Assembly (NCBI GenBank): GCA_963682175.1
Contig: OY821793.1
Coordinates: forward strand, 28,789,493-28,853,492
DNA length: 64,000 nucleotides
Source: Triglochin maritima
Lineage: Eukaryota; Streptophyta; Magnoliopsida; Alismatales; Juncaginaceae
Reading direction: 5' to 3'
Below are positions 51,897 through 64,000 of the stretch, piece by piece. The notes below the pieces were generated by a model, which did not search any database, was not told where the DNA came from, and saw nothing but the letters and a program-made list of their open reading frames with translations. A program made the position numbers and the translations under genes. Every line of letters begins with the position of its first letter. The first letter of the stretch is position 1.

Positions 51897-54800
51897 ACCT
51901 ACAAGTGCTCTTTCACTTCCAAACGTGTTTTTGAAGCGAATGCGGCAGGCCACTGCCGCTAGCACACACTAGGCCCTAGCGTGGCGCTGACATGCCAACT
52001 ATGACAACACTAGGCTAGTGTCCATCGCCCGACCGCCAAATCACTCCGAGATGGGTGCGCCTCGTAGATAACGCGGATGGATATGTGGGGTCCTAAGTTC
52101 GATAAACCGTGGTTGGGCCGCCTAAAGACCACTTAGAAACTAGGTGTGGGGCTGGCCACATGCCACGCGTGGAGCTGGCCAAAGGCCACTCCGTCGCCAC
52201 CCTGCAGGCCAACACCAAATCGGCTGCGCCTCGAGCATCCGACTTCCAAATTGAGCGTTCTAATTTGCATTACGTAGACAATGCATCCCTCTATCTGCCC
52301 CTAAAATTTCAGAGCAAACGCCCAAGTATTCGGGGTCGCGCCTCCTCCAAGAATACGTAGCTCCCTACCAGCCACGCCCCCACATCATCAGCATTCTTCA
52401 TCTCATCGCGCCTCCCCCTACATACATCTAAATCGGGCATTCTAAGAGGAGTTACCCATCCACTCCTCCTCACTATGTGCTCGGGTGCCCAAATATAGAC
52501 TAAGGCTCACCTAAGGTCCACTCAGGCCATTGCTTGGGACAAACGATGCGGCAGCTTCCACTTTGCCCGCGGGCAACACCAATGGACTTCCAAACGTGTT
52601 TTGGAAGCGAATGGGGTAGGCAACAACCGTGGGAACCCAAGCATGGGCACGAGCAACGTCCCAAAGAACTTTCCCCACGAGAAACCCCCATTCCCTTCCG
52701 GACGCGTTCGGAAGTGCACGGGAAGGCAACAACCTTGGGCAACCGAGCACGTCGAAGAGCAACTACCACAGGCACCTTGGTCTTTGCCCACGAGCAACCT
52801 CCATTTCACCTACAAGTGCGCTTTCACTTCCAAACATGTTTTGGAAGCGAATGCGGCAGGCCACTGCCGCGAGCACACACTAGGCCCTAGCGTGGCGCTG
52901 ACATGCCAACTATGACAACACTAGGCTAGTGTCCATCGCCCGACCGCCAAATCACTCCGAGATGGGTGCGCCTCGTAGATAACGCGGATGGATATGTGGG
53001 GTCCTAAGTTCCATAAACCGTGGTTGGTCCGCCTAAAGACCACTTAGAAACTAGGTGTGGGGCTGGCCACATGCCACGCGTGGAGCTGGCCAAAGGCCAC
53101 TGCGTCGCCACCCTGCAGGCCAACACCAAATCGGCTGCGCCTCGAGCATCCGACCTCCAAATCGAGCGTTCTAACTTGCATTACGTAGACAATTCATCCC
53201 TCTATCTGCCCCTAACATTTCAGAGCAAACGCCCAAGTATTCGGGGTCGCGCCTCCTCCAAGAAGACGTAGCTCCCTACCAGCCACGCCCCCACATCATC
53301 AGCATTCTTCATCTCATCGCGCCTCCCCCTACATACATCTAAATCGGGCATTCTAAGAGGAGTTACCCATCCACTCCTCCTCACTATGTGCTCGGGTGCC
53401 CAAATATAGACTAAGGCTCACCTAAGGTCCACTCAGGCCATTGCTTGGGACAAACGATGCGGCAGCTTCCACTTTGCCCGCGGGCAACACCCATGGACTT
53501 CCAAACGTGTTTTGGAAGCGAATGGGGTAGGCAACAACCGTGGGAACCCAAGCATGGGCACGAGCAACGTCCCAAAGAACTTTCCCCACGAGAAACCCCC
53601 ATTCCCTTCCGGACGCGTTCGGAAGTGCACGGGAAGGCAACAACCTTGGGCAACCGAGCACGTCGAAGAGCAACTACCACAGGCACCTTGGTCTTTGCCC
53701 ACGAGCAACCTCCATTTCACCTACAAGTGCTCTTTCACTTCCAAACGTGTTTTTGAAGCGAATGCGGCAGGCCACTGCCGCTAGCACACACTAGGCCCTA
53801 GCGTGGCACTGACATGCCAACTATGACAACACTAGGCTAGTGTCCATCGCCCGACCGCCAAATCACTCCGAGATGGGTGCGCCTCGTAGATAACGCGGAT
53901 GGATATGTGGGGTCCTAAGTTCGATAAACCGTGGTTGGGCCGCCTAAAGACCACTTAGAAACTAGGTGTGGGGCTGGCCACATGCCACGCGTGGAGCTGG
54001 CCAAAGGCCACTCCGTCGCCACCCTGCAGGCCAACACCAAATCGGCTGCGCCTCGAGCATCCGACTTCCAAATTGAGCGTTCTAATTTGCATTACGTAGA
54101 CAATGCATCCCTCTATCTGCCCCTAAAATTTCAGAGCAAACGCCCAAGTATTCGGGGTCGCGCCTCCTCCAAGAATACGTAGCTCCCTACCAGCCACGCC
54201 CCCACATCATCAGCATTCTTCATCTCATCGCGCCTCCCCCTACATACATCTAAATCGGGCATTCTAAGAGGAGTTACCCATCCACTCCTCCTCACTATGT
54301 GCTCGGGTGCCCAAATATAGACTAAGGCTCACCTAAGGTCCACTCAGGCCATTGCTTGGGACAAACGATGCGGCAGCTTCCACTTTGCCCGCGGGCAACA
54401 CCAATGGACTTCCAAACGTGTTTTGGAAGCGAATGGGGTAGGCAACAACCGTGGGAACCCAAGCATGGGCACGAGCAACGTCCCAAAGAACTTTCCCCAC
54501 GAGAAACCCCCATTCCCTTCCGGACGCGTTCGGAAGTGCACGGGAAGGCAACAACCTTGGGCAACCGAGCACGTCGAAGAGCAACTACCACAGGCACCTT
54601 GGTCTTTGCCCACGAGCAACCTCCATTTCACCTACAAGTGCGCTTTCACTTCCAAACGTGTTTTGGAAGCGAATGCGGCAGGCCACTGCCGCGAGCACAC
54701 ACTAGGCCCTAGCGTGGCGCTGACATGCCAACTATGACAACACTAGGCTAGTGTCCATCGCCCGACCGCCAAATCACTCCGAGATGGGTGCGCCTCGTAG

Positions 54801-55540
54801 ATAACGCGGATGGATATGTGGGGTCCTAAGTTCCATAAACCGTGGTTGGGCCGCCTAAAGACCACTTAGAAACTAGGTGTGGGGCTGGCCACATGCCACG
54901 CGTGGAGCTGGCCAAAGGCCACTGCGTCGCCACCCTGCAGGCCAACACCAAATCGGCTGCGCCTCGAGCATCCGACCTCCAAATCGAGCGTTCTAACTTG
55001 CATTACGTAGACAATTCATCCCTCTATCTGCCCCTAACATTTCAGAGCAAACGTCCAAGTATTCGGGGTCGCGCCTCCTCCAAGAAGACGTAGCTCCCTA
55101 CCAGCCACGCCCCCACATCATCAGCATTCTTCATCTCATCGCGCCTCCCCCTACATACATCTAAATCGGGCATTCTAAGAGGAGTTACCCATCCACTCCT
55201 CCTCACTATGTGCTCGGGTGCCCAAATATAGACTAAGGCTCACCTAAGGTCCACTCAGGCCATTGCTTGGGACAAACGATGCGGCAGCTTCCACTTTGCC
55301 CGCGGGCAACACCCATGGACTTCCAAACGTGTTTTGGAAGCGAATGGGGTAGGCAACAACCGTGGGAACCCAAGCATGGGCACGAGCAACGTCCCAAAGA
55401 ACTTTCCCCACGAGAAACCCCCATTCCCTTCCGGACGCGTTCGGAAGTGCACGGGAAGGCAACAACCTTGGGCAACCGAGCACGTCGAAGAGCAACTACC
55501 ACAGGCACCTTGGTCTTTGCCCACGAGCAACCTCCATTTC
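51897..55540 (+). repeat. HOR block 9: two 1822-bp dimer units (M58-M61)
   Basis: M58 and M60 share GACTTCCAAATTGAGCG, TAATTTGC, ACAATGCATCC, CAAGAATACG and CACCAATGGAC. M59 and M61 share CCTAACATTTCAG, which also occurs in M55 and M62. A few bases differ between units, for example GTTGGTCCGCC (near 53024) only in M59 and AACGTCCAAG (near 55050) only in M61. Confidence 0.85.
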
Positions 55541-58500
55541 ACCTACAAGTGCGCTTTCACTTCCAAACGTGTTTTGGAAGCGAATGCGGCAGGCCACTGC
55601 CGCGAGCACACACTAGGCCCTAGCGTGGCGCTGACATGCCAACTATGACAACACTAGGCTAGTGTCCATCGCCCGACCGCCAAATCACTCCGAGATGGAT
55701 GCGCCTCGTAGATAACGCGGATGGATATGTGGGGTCCTAAGTTCCATAAACCGTGGTTGGGCCGCCTAAAGACCACTTAGAAACTAGGTGTGGGGCTGGC
55801 CACATGCCACGCGTGGAGCTGGCCAAAGGCCACTGCGTCGCCACCCTGCAGGCCAACACCAAATCGGCTGCGCCTCGAGCATCCGACCTCCAAATCGAGC
55901 GTTCTAACTTGCATTACGTAGACAATTCATCCCTCTATCTGCCCCTAACATTTCAGAGCAAACGCCCAAGTATTCGGGGTCGCGCCTCCTCCAATAAGAC
56001 GTAGCTCCCTACCAGCCACGCCCCCACATCATCAGCATTCTTCATCTCATCGCGCCTCCCCCTACATACATCTAAATCGGGCATTCTAAGAGGAGTTACC
56101 CATCCACTCCTCCTCACTATGTGCTCGGGTGCCCAAATATAGACTAAGGCTCACCTAAGGTCCACTCAGGCCATTGCTTGGGACAAACGATGCGGCAGCT
56201 TCCACTTTGCCCGCGGGCAACACCCATGGACTTCCAAACGTGTTTTGGAAGCCAATGGGGTAGGCAACAACCGTGGGAACCCAAGCATGGGCACGAGCAA
56301 CGTCCCAAAGAACTTTCCCCACGAGAAACCCCCATTCCCTTCCGGACGCGTTGGGAAGTGCACGGGAAGGCAACAACCTTGGGCAACCGAGCACGTCGAA
56401 GAGCAACTACCACAGGCACCTTGGTCTTTGCCCACGAGCAACCTCCATTTCACCTACAAGTGCGCTTTCACTTCCAACGTGTTTTGGAAGCGAATGCCGC
56501 AGGCCACTGCCGCGAGCACACACTAGGCCCTAGCGTGGCGCTGACATGCCAACTATGACAACACTAAGGTAGTGTCCATCGCCCGACCGCCAAATCACTC
56601 CGAGATGGGTGCGCCTCGTAGATAACGCGGATGGATATGTGGGGTCCTAAGTTCCATAAACCGTGGTTGGGCCGCCTAAAGACCACTTAGAAACTAGGTG
56701 TGGGGCTGGCCACATGCCACGCGTGGAGCTGGCCAAAGGCCACTGCGTCGCCACCCTGCAGGCCAACACCAAATCGGCTGCGCCTCGAGCATCCGACCTC
56801 CAAATCGAGCGTTCTAACTTGCATTACGTAGACCATTCATCCCTCTATCTTCCCCTAAAATTTCAGAGCAAACGCCCAAGTATTCGGGGTCGCGCCTCCT
56901 CCAATAAGACGTAGCTCCCTACCAGCCACGCCCCCACATCATCTGCATTCTTCATCTCATCGCGCCTCGCCCGACATACATCTAAATCGGGCATTCTAAG
57001 AGGAGTTACCCATCCACTCCTCCTCACTATGTGCTCGGGTGCCCAAATATAGACTAAGGCTCACCTTTAGGTCCACTCAGGCCATTGCTTGGGACAAACG
57101 ATGCGGCAGCTTCCACTTTGCCCGCGGGCAACACCCATGGACTTCCAAACGTGTTTTGGAAGCGAATGGGGTAGGCAACAACCGTGGGAACCCAAGCATG
57201 GGCACGAGCAACGTCCCAAAGAACTTTCGCCACGAGAAACCCCCATTCTTTTCCGGACGCGTTGGGAAGTGCACGGGAAGGCAACAACCTTGGGCAACCG
57301 AGCACGTCGAAGAGCAACTACCACAGGCACCTTGGTCTTTGCCCACGAGCAACCTCCATTTCACCTACAAGTGCGCTTTCACTTCCAAACGTGTTTTGGA
57401 AGCGAATGCCGCAGGCCACTGCCGCGAGCACACACTAGGCCCTAGCGTGGCGCTGACATGCCAACTATGACAACACTAAGGTAGTGTCCATCGCCCGACC
57501 GCCAAATCACTCCGAGATGGGTGCGCCTCGTAGATAACGCGGATGGATATGTGGGGTCCTAAGTTCCATAAACCGTGGTTGGGCCGCCTAAAGACCACTT
57601 AGAAACTAGGTGTGGGGCTGGCCACATGCCACGCGTGGAGCTGGCCAAAGGCCACTGCGTCGCCACCCTGCAGGCCAACACCAAATCGGCTGCGCCTCGA
57701 GCATCCGACCTCCAAATCGAGCGTTCTAACTTGCATTACGTAGAAAATTCATCCCTCTATCTGCCCCTAAAATTTCAGAGCAAACGCCCAAGTATTCGGG
57801 GTCGCGCCTCCTCCAATAAGACGTAGCTCCCTACCAGCCACGCCCCCACGTCATCAGCATTCTTCATCTCATCGCGCCTCGCCCTACATACATCTAAATC
57901 GGGCATTCTAAGAGGAGTTACCCATCCACTCCTCCTCACTATGTGCTCGGGTGCCCAAATATAGACTAAGGCTCACCTAAGGTCCACTCAGGCCATTGCT
58001 TGGGACAAACGATGCGGCAGCTTCCACTTTGCCCGCGGGCAACACCCATGGACTTCCAAACGTGTTTTGGAAGCCAATGGGGTAGGCAACAACCGTGGGA
58101 ACCCAAGCATGGGCACGAGCAACGTCCCAAAGAACTTTCCCCACGAGAAACCCCCATTCCCTTCCGGACGCGTTGGGAAGTGCACGGGAAGGCAACAACC
58201 TTGGGCAACCGAGCACGTCGAAGAGCAACTACCACAGGCACCTTGGTCTTTGCCCACGAGCAACCTCCATTTCACCTACAAGTGCGCTTTCACTTCCAAC
58301 GTGTTTTGGAAGCGAATGCCGCAGGCCACTGCCGCGAGCACACACTAGGCCCTAGCGTGGCGCTGACATGCCAACTATGACAACACTAAGGTAGTGTCCA
58401 TCGCCCGACCGCCAAATCACTCCGAGATGGGTGCGCCTCGTAGATAACGCGGATGGATATGTGGGGTCCTAAGTTCCATAAACCGTGGTTGGGCCGCCTA

Positions 58501-59183
58501 AAGACCACTTAGAAACTAGGTGTGGGGCTGGCCACATGCCACGCGTGGAGCTGGCCAAAGGCCACTGCGTCGCCACCCTGCAGGCCAACACCAAATCGGC
58601 TGCGCCTCGAGCATCCGACCTCCAAATCGAGCGTTCTAACTTGCATTACGTAGACCATTCATCCCTCTATCTTCCCCTAAAATTTCAGAGCAAACGCCCA
58701 AGTATTCGGGGTCGCGCCTCCTCCAATAAGACGTAGCTCCCTACCAGCCACGCCCCCACATCATCTGCATTCTTCATCTCATCGCGCCTCGCCCTACATA
58801 CATCTAAATTGGGCATTCTAAGAGGAGTTACCCATCCACTCCTCCTCACTATGTGCTCGGGTGCCCAAATATAGACTAAGGCTCACCTAAGGTCCACTCA
58901 GGCCATTGCTTGGGACAAACGATGCGGCAGCTTCCACTTTGCCCGCGGGCAACACCCATGGACTTCCAAACGCGTTTTGGAAGCGAATGGGGTAGGCAAC
59001 AACCGTGGGAACCCAAGCATGGGCACGAGCAACGTCCCAAAGAACTTTCCCCACGAGAAACCCCCATTCCCTTCCGGACGCGTTGGGAAGTGCACGGGAA
59101 GGCAACAACCTTGGGCAACCGAGCACGTCGAAGAGCAACTACCACAGGCACCTTGGTCTTTGCCCACGAGCAACCTCCATTTC
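55541..59183 (+). repeat. HOR block 10: dimer pattern with 1-bp indels (M62-M65)
   Basis: M63 and M65 share a lost A in CTTCCAACGTG (near 56476 and 58298, 1822 bp apart), GTAGACCATTC, TATCTTCCCC and ATCATCTGCATTC. M62 and M64 share GAAGCCAATGGGG (near 56249 and 58071). M63 also gains one base in CACCTTTAGGTCC (near 57064), restoring 911 bp. M65 is 910 bp. The first halves of M62 and M64 differ (CCTAACATT against GTAGAAAATTC with CCTAAAATT), so the duplicated unit probably began inside M62. Confidence 0.8.
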
Positions 59184-61005
59184 ACCTACAAGTGCGCTTT
59201 CACTTCCAAACGTGTTTTGGAAGCGAATGCCGCAGGCCACTGCCGCGAGCACAAACTAGGCCCTATCGTGGCGCTGACATGCCAACTATGACAACACTAG
59301 GCTAGTGTCCATCGCCCGACCGCCAAATCACTCCGAGATGGGTGTGCCTCGTAGATAACGTGGATGGATATGTGGGGTCCTAAGTTCCATAAACCGTGGT
59401 TGGGCCGCCTAAAGACCACTTAGAAACTAGGTGTGGGGCTGGCCACATGCCACGCGTGGAGCTGGCCAAAGCCCACTGCGTCGCCACCCTGCAGGCCAAC
59501 ACCAAATCGGCTGCGCCTCGAGCATCCGACCTCCAAATCGAGCGTTCTAACTTGCATTACGTAGAGAATTCATCCCTCTATCTGCCCCTAAAATTTCAGA
59601 GCAAACGTCTAAGTATTAGGGGTCGCGCCTCCTCCAATAAGACGTAGCTCCCTACCAGCCACACCCCCACATCATCAGCATTCTTCATCTCATCGCGCCT
59701 CGCCCTACATACATCTAAATCGGGCATTCTAAGAGGAGTTACCCATCCACTCCTCCTCACTATGTGCTCGGGTGCCCAAATATAGACTAAGGCTCACCTA
59801 AGGTCCACTCAGGCCATTGCTTGGGACAAACGATGTGGCAGCTTCCACTTTGCCCGCGGGCAACACCCATGGACTTCCAAACGTGTTTTGGAAGCGAATG
59901 GGGTAGGCAACAACTGTGGGAACCCAAGCATGGGCACGAGCAACGTCCCAAAGAACTTTCCCCACGAGAAACCCCCATTCTCTTCCGGACGCGTTGGGAA
60001 GTGCACGGGAAGGCAACAACCTTGGGCAACCGAGCACGTCGAAGAGCAACTACCACAGGCACCTTGGTCTTTGCCCACGAGCAACCTCCATTTCACCTAC
60101 AAGTTTGCTTTCACTTCCAAACGTGTTTTGGAAGCGAATGCCGCAGGCCACTGCCGCGAGCACACACTAGGCCCTAGCGTGGCGCTGACATGCCAACTAT
60201 GACAACACTAAGCTAGTGTCCATCGCCCGACCGCCAAATCACTCCGAGATGGGTGCGCCTCGTAGATAACGCGGATGGATATGTGGGGTCCTAAGTTCTA
60301 TAAACCATGGTTGGGCCGCCTAAAGACCACTTAGAAACTAGGTGTGGGGCTGGCCACATGCCACGCGTGGAGCTGGCCAAAGGCCACTCCGTCGCCACCC
60401 TGCAGGCCAACACCAAATCGGCTGCGACTCGAGCATCCGACCTCCAAATTGAGCGTTCTAACTTGCATTACGTAGAAATTTCATCCCTCTATCCGCCCCT
60501 AAAATTTCATAGCAAACGCCCAAGTATTCGGGGTCGCGCCTCCTCCAATAAGACGTAGCTCCCTACCAGCCACGCCCCCACATCATCAGCATTCTTCATC
60601 TCATCGCGCCTCGCCCTACATACATCTAAATCGGGCATTCTAAGAGGAGTTACCCATCCACTCCTCCTCACTATGTGCTCGGGTGCTCAAATTTAGACTA
60701 AGGCTCACCTAAGGTCCACTCAGGCCATTGCTTGGGACAAACGATGCGGCAGCTTCCACTTTGCCCGCGGGCAACACCCATGGACTTCCAAACGCGTTTT
60801 GGAAGCGAATGGGGTAGGCAACAACTGTGGGAACCCAACCATGGGCACGAGCAACGTCCCAAAGAAATTTCCCCACGAGAAACCCCCATTCCCTTCCGGA
60901 CGCGTTGGGAAGTGCACGGGAAGGCAACAACCTTGGGCAACCGAGCACGTCGAAGTGCAATGTCCACAGGCACCTTGGTCTTTGCCCACGAGCAACCTCC
61001 ATTCC
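59184..61005 (+). repeat. M66-M67: divergent monomers
   Basis: These two copies carry more private changes than most. M66: ACAAACTAGG and CCCTATCGTGG (near 59251-59269), AAGCCCACTG (near 59469), AACGTCTAAGTATTAGGG (near 59604), CACACCCCC (near 59660) and GATGTGGC (near 59832). M67: AAGTTTGC at its start, GTTCTATAAACCATGG (near 60296), GGCTGCGACTCG (near 60420), GTAGAAATTTC (near 60473), CATAGCAAAC (near 60508) and GTGCTCAAATTTAG (near 60682). Confidence 0.75.
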
Positions 61006-64000
61006 ACCTAAAATGCGCTTTCACTTCCAAACGTGTTTTGGAAGCGAATGCCGCAGGCCACTGCCGCGAGCACACACTAAGCCCTAGCGTGGCGCTGACA
61101 TGCCAACTATGACAACACTAGGCTAGTGTCCATCGCCCGACTGCCAAATCACTCCGAGATGGGTGCGCCTCGTAGATAACGCGGATGGATATTTGGGGTC
61201 CTAAGTTCCATAAACCGTGGTTGGGCCGCCTAAAGACCACTTAGAAACTAGGTGTGGGGCTGGCCACATGCCACGCGTGGAGCTTGCCAAAGGCCACTCC
61301 GTCGCCACCCTGCAGGCCAACACCAAATCGGCTGCGCCTCGAGCATCCCACCTCCAAATCGAGCGTTCTAACTTGCATTACGTAGACAATTCATCCGTCT
61401 ATCTGCCCCTAAAATTTCAGAGCAAACGCCCAAGTATTCTGGGTCGCGCCTCCTCCAAGAAGACGTAGCTCCCTACCAGCCACGCCCCCACATCATCAGC
61501 ATTCTTCATCTCATCGCGCCTCGCCCTACATACATCTAAATCGGGCATTCTAAGAGGAGTTACCCATCCACTCCTCCTCACTATGTGCTCGGGTGCTCAA
61601 ATTTAGACTAAGGCTAACCTAAGGTCCACTCAGGCCATTGCTTGGGACAAACGATGCGGCAGCTTCCACTTTGCCCGCGGGCAACACCCATGGACTTCCA
61701 AACGCGTTTTGGAAGCGAATGGGGTAGGCAACAACCGTGGGAACCCAACCATGGGCACGAGCAACGTCCCAAAGAACTTTCCCCACGAGAAACCCCCATT
61801 CCCTTCCGGACGCGTTCGGAAGTGCACGGGAAGGAAACAACCTTGGCCAACCGAGCACGTCGAAGAGCAACGTCGACAGGCACCTTGGTCTTTGCCCACG
61901 AGCAACCTCCATTTCACCTACAAGTGCGCTTTCACTTCCAAACGTGTTTTGGAAGCGAATGCCGCAGGCCACTGCCGCAAGCACACACTAGGCCCTAGCG
62001 TGGCGCTGACATGCCAACTATGACAACACTAGGCTAGTGTCCATCGCCCGACCGCCAAATCACTCCGAGATGGGTGCGCCTCGTAGATAACGCGGATGGA
62101 TATGTGGGGTCCTAAGTTCCATAAACCGTGGTTGGGCCGCCTAAAGACCACTTAGAAACTAGGTGTGGGGCTGGCCACATGCCACGCGTGGAGCTGGCCA
62201 AAGGCCACTCCGTCGCCACCCTGCAGGCCAACACCAAATCGGCTGCGCCTCGAGCATCCGACCTCCAAATCGAGCGTTCTAACTTGCATTACGTAGAAAA
62301 TTCATCCCTCTATCTGCCCCTGAAATTTCAGAGCAAACGCCTAAGTATTCTGGGTCGCGCCTCCTCCAACAAGACGTAGCTCCCAACCAGCCACGCCCCC
62401 CCATCATCAGCATTCTTCATCTCATCGCGCCTCGCCCTACATACATCTAAATCGGGCATTCTAAGAGGAGTTACCCATCCACTCCTCCTCACTATGTGCT
62501 CGGGTGCTCAAATTTAGACTAAGGCTAACCTAAGGTCCACTCAGGCCATTGCTTGGGACAAACGATGCGGCAGCTTCCACTTTGCCCGCGGGCAACACCC
62601 ATGGACTTCCAAACGCGTTTTGGAAGCGAATGGGGTAGGCAACAACCGTGGGAACCCAACCATGGGCACGAGCAACGTCCCAAAGAACTTTCCCCACGAG
62701 AAACCCCCATTCCCTTCCGGACGCGTTGGGAAGTGCACGGGAAGGCAACAACCTTGGGCAACCGAGCACGTCGAAGAGCAACGTCCACAGGCACCTTGGT
62801 CTTTGCCCACGAGCAACCTCCATTTCACCTACAAGTGCGCTTTCACTTCCAAACGTGTTTTGGAAGCGAATGCCGCAGGTCACCGCCGCAAGCACACACT
62901 AGGCCCTAGCGTGGCGCTGACATGCCAACTATGACAACACTAGGCTAGTGTCCATCGCCCGACCGCCAAATCACTCTGAGATGGGTGCGCCTCGTAGATA
63001 ACGCGGATGGATATGTGGGGTCCTAAGTTCCATAAACCGTGGTTGGGCCGCCTAAAGACCACTTAGAAACTAGGTGTGGGGCTGGCCACATGCCACGCGT
63101 GGAGCTGGCCAAAGGCCACTCCGTCGCCACCCTGCAGGCCAACACCAAATCGGCTGCGCCTCGAGCATCCCACCTCCAAATCGAGCGTTCTAACTTGCAT
63201 TACGTAGACAATTCATCCGTCTATCTGCCCCTAAAATTTCAGAGCAAACTCCCAAGTATTCTGGGTCGCGCCTCCTCCAAGAAGACGTAGCTCCCTACCA
63301 GCCACGCCCCCACATCATCAGCATTCTTCATCTCATCGCGCCTCGCCCTACATACATCTAAATCGGGCATTCTAAGAGGAGTTACCCATCCACTCCTCCT
63401 CACTATGTGCTCGGGTGCTCAAATTTAGACTAAGGCTAACCTAAGGTCCACTCAGGCCATTGCTTGGGACAAACGATGCGGCAGCTTCCACTTTGCCCGC
63501 GGGCAACACCCATGGACTTCCAAATGCGTTTTGGAAGCGAATGGGGTAGGCAACAACCGTGGGAACCCAACCATGGGCACGAGCAACGTCCCAAAGAACT
63601 TTCCCCACGAGAAACCCCCATTCCCTTCCGGACGCGTTGGGAAGTGCACGGGAAGGCAACAACCTTGGCCAACCGAGCACGTCGAAGAGCAACGTCCACA
63701 GGCACCTTGGTCTTTGCCCACGAGCAACCTCCATTTCACCTACAAGTGCGCTTTCACTTCCAAACGTGTTTTGGAAGCGAATGCCGCAGGCCACTGCCGC
63801 AAGCACACACTAGGCCCTAGCGTGGCGCTGACATGCCAACTATGACAACACTAGGCTAGTGTCCATCGCCCGACCGCCAAATCACTCCGAGATGGGTGCG
63901 CCTCGTAGATAACGCGGATGGATATGTGGGGTCCTAAGTTCCATAAACCGTGGTTGGGCCGCCTAAAGACCACTTAGAAACTAGGTGTGGGGCTGGCCAC
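61006..64000 (+). repeat. M68-M71: terminal dimer pattern, partial last copy
   Basis: M68 and M70 share CATCCCACCTCC (near 61346 and 63168), TCATCCGTCTATC and TATTCTGGGTCGC, 1822 bp apart, with M69 different between them. M67-M70 share GTGCTCAAATTTAG and AACCCAACCATGGG. M68 is 910 bp, from CACCTAAAATGCGC where other copies have CACCTACAAGTGCGC (near 61005). The window ends 263 bp into M71, so the array continues to the right. Confidence 0.8.

Larger units (their letters stand above)
1..64000 (+). repeat. 911-bp satellite array, 70 full head-to-tail copies plus one partial
   Basis: The same landmarks recur every 911 bp along the whole window: the CCTGCAGG (SbfI) site at 305-312, the perfect palindrome at 111-125 and the TTGCCCGCGGGCAA palindrome at 667-680. 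With phase 1 at base 1, the 71st copy begins at 63738, which equals 70 x 911 plus 1, minus a net 33 bp of indels. All copies lie in one orientation with no spacer, inversion or inserted element. The sequence is visibly GC-rich and CpG-rich. Copies differ by scattered substitutions and fall into three families, here called alpha (roughly M2-M12, M14, M17), beta (M1, M13, M15, M16, M18-M21) and gamma (M22-M71), told apart by the bases after ATGGG in the second half: CATGAGC, AACGAGA or CACGAGC. No known function is readable. Centromeric, subtelomeric or interstitial heterochromatin are all possible. Confidence 0.98.

Noticed and set aside
57062..57074. TTTAGG-like run as a degenerate telomere repeat
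   Set aside because: It is a single isolated occurrence produced by a 1-bp insertion in CACCTAAGGTCC. No tandem telomere-type repeat is present.
57039..57470. 143-codon ORF on the + strand in M63
   Set aside because: It is created by the 1-bp insertion near 57066, which joins two frames. It is absent from other copies and is a by-product of the indel.
1..64000. CRISPR array or bacterial repeat
   Set aside because: The repeats are 911 bp, contiguous and without unique spacers, and there are no cas-like genes.
1..64000. Sub-repeats of a ribosomal intergenic spacer
   Set aside because: No 18S, 5.8S, 25S/28S or 5S sequence appears anywhere in the window. Seventy monomers without a gene exceed what a spacer normally holds, though a spacer origin of the monomer cannot be excluded by eye.

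Overview
This window is one uninterrupted satellite-DNA array. A 911-bp monomer is repeated head to tail, always in the same orientation, from the first base to the last: 70 complete copies (1-63737) and a 263-bp partial copy (63738-64000). I number the copies M1-M71, with phase 1 at base 1. I see no protein-coding gene, rRNA, tRNA, CRISPR array, transposon, telomeric repeat or unique-sequence spacer. Nearly all copies are exactly 911 bp. The exceptions are two copies of 895 bp (M22, M25), one of 912 (M30) and two of 910 (M65, M68). M63 is 911 bp only because a 1-bp loss and a 1-bp gain cancel.

Long monomers, many near-identical neighbours and layered higher-order repeats (HORs) point to eukaryotic nuclear heterochromatin. 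A plant is plausible, because many variable sites look like C-to-T decay at CpG and one like decay at CAG, but the sequence does not identify the organism. I do not recognise the satellite as a named family.

Layout. 1-1822: two mosaic copies. 1823-10932: five 1822-bp two-monomer HOR units of family alpha. 10933-19131: alpha and beta monomers mixed, with local dimers. 19132-24565: two 2717-bp three-monomer units sharing a 16-bp deletion, where family gamma begins. 24566-37320: successive 1822-bp dimer blocks. 37321-42786: two 2733-bp trimer units. 42787-46430: dimers. 46431-51896: related copies without a clean HOR. 51897-59183: dimers. 59184-64000: the most divergent copies, with a last dimer pattern.

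Within a monomer, about a third is built from three degenerate sub-repeats of roughly 105-135 bp, each centred on a CTTCC...GGAAG inverted repeat. Elsewhere there is a 23-bp tandem duplication, several short palindromes, a conserved block around offsets 225-315 that includes an SbfI site, and a variable stretch around offsets 370-460. Many ORFs of 60-140 codons exist in all frames. I treat them as by-products of a GC-rich, stop-poor repeat, not as genes.
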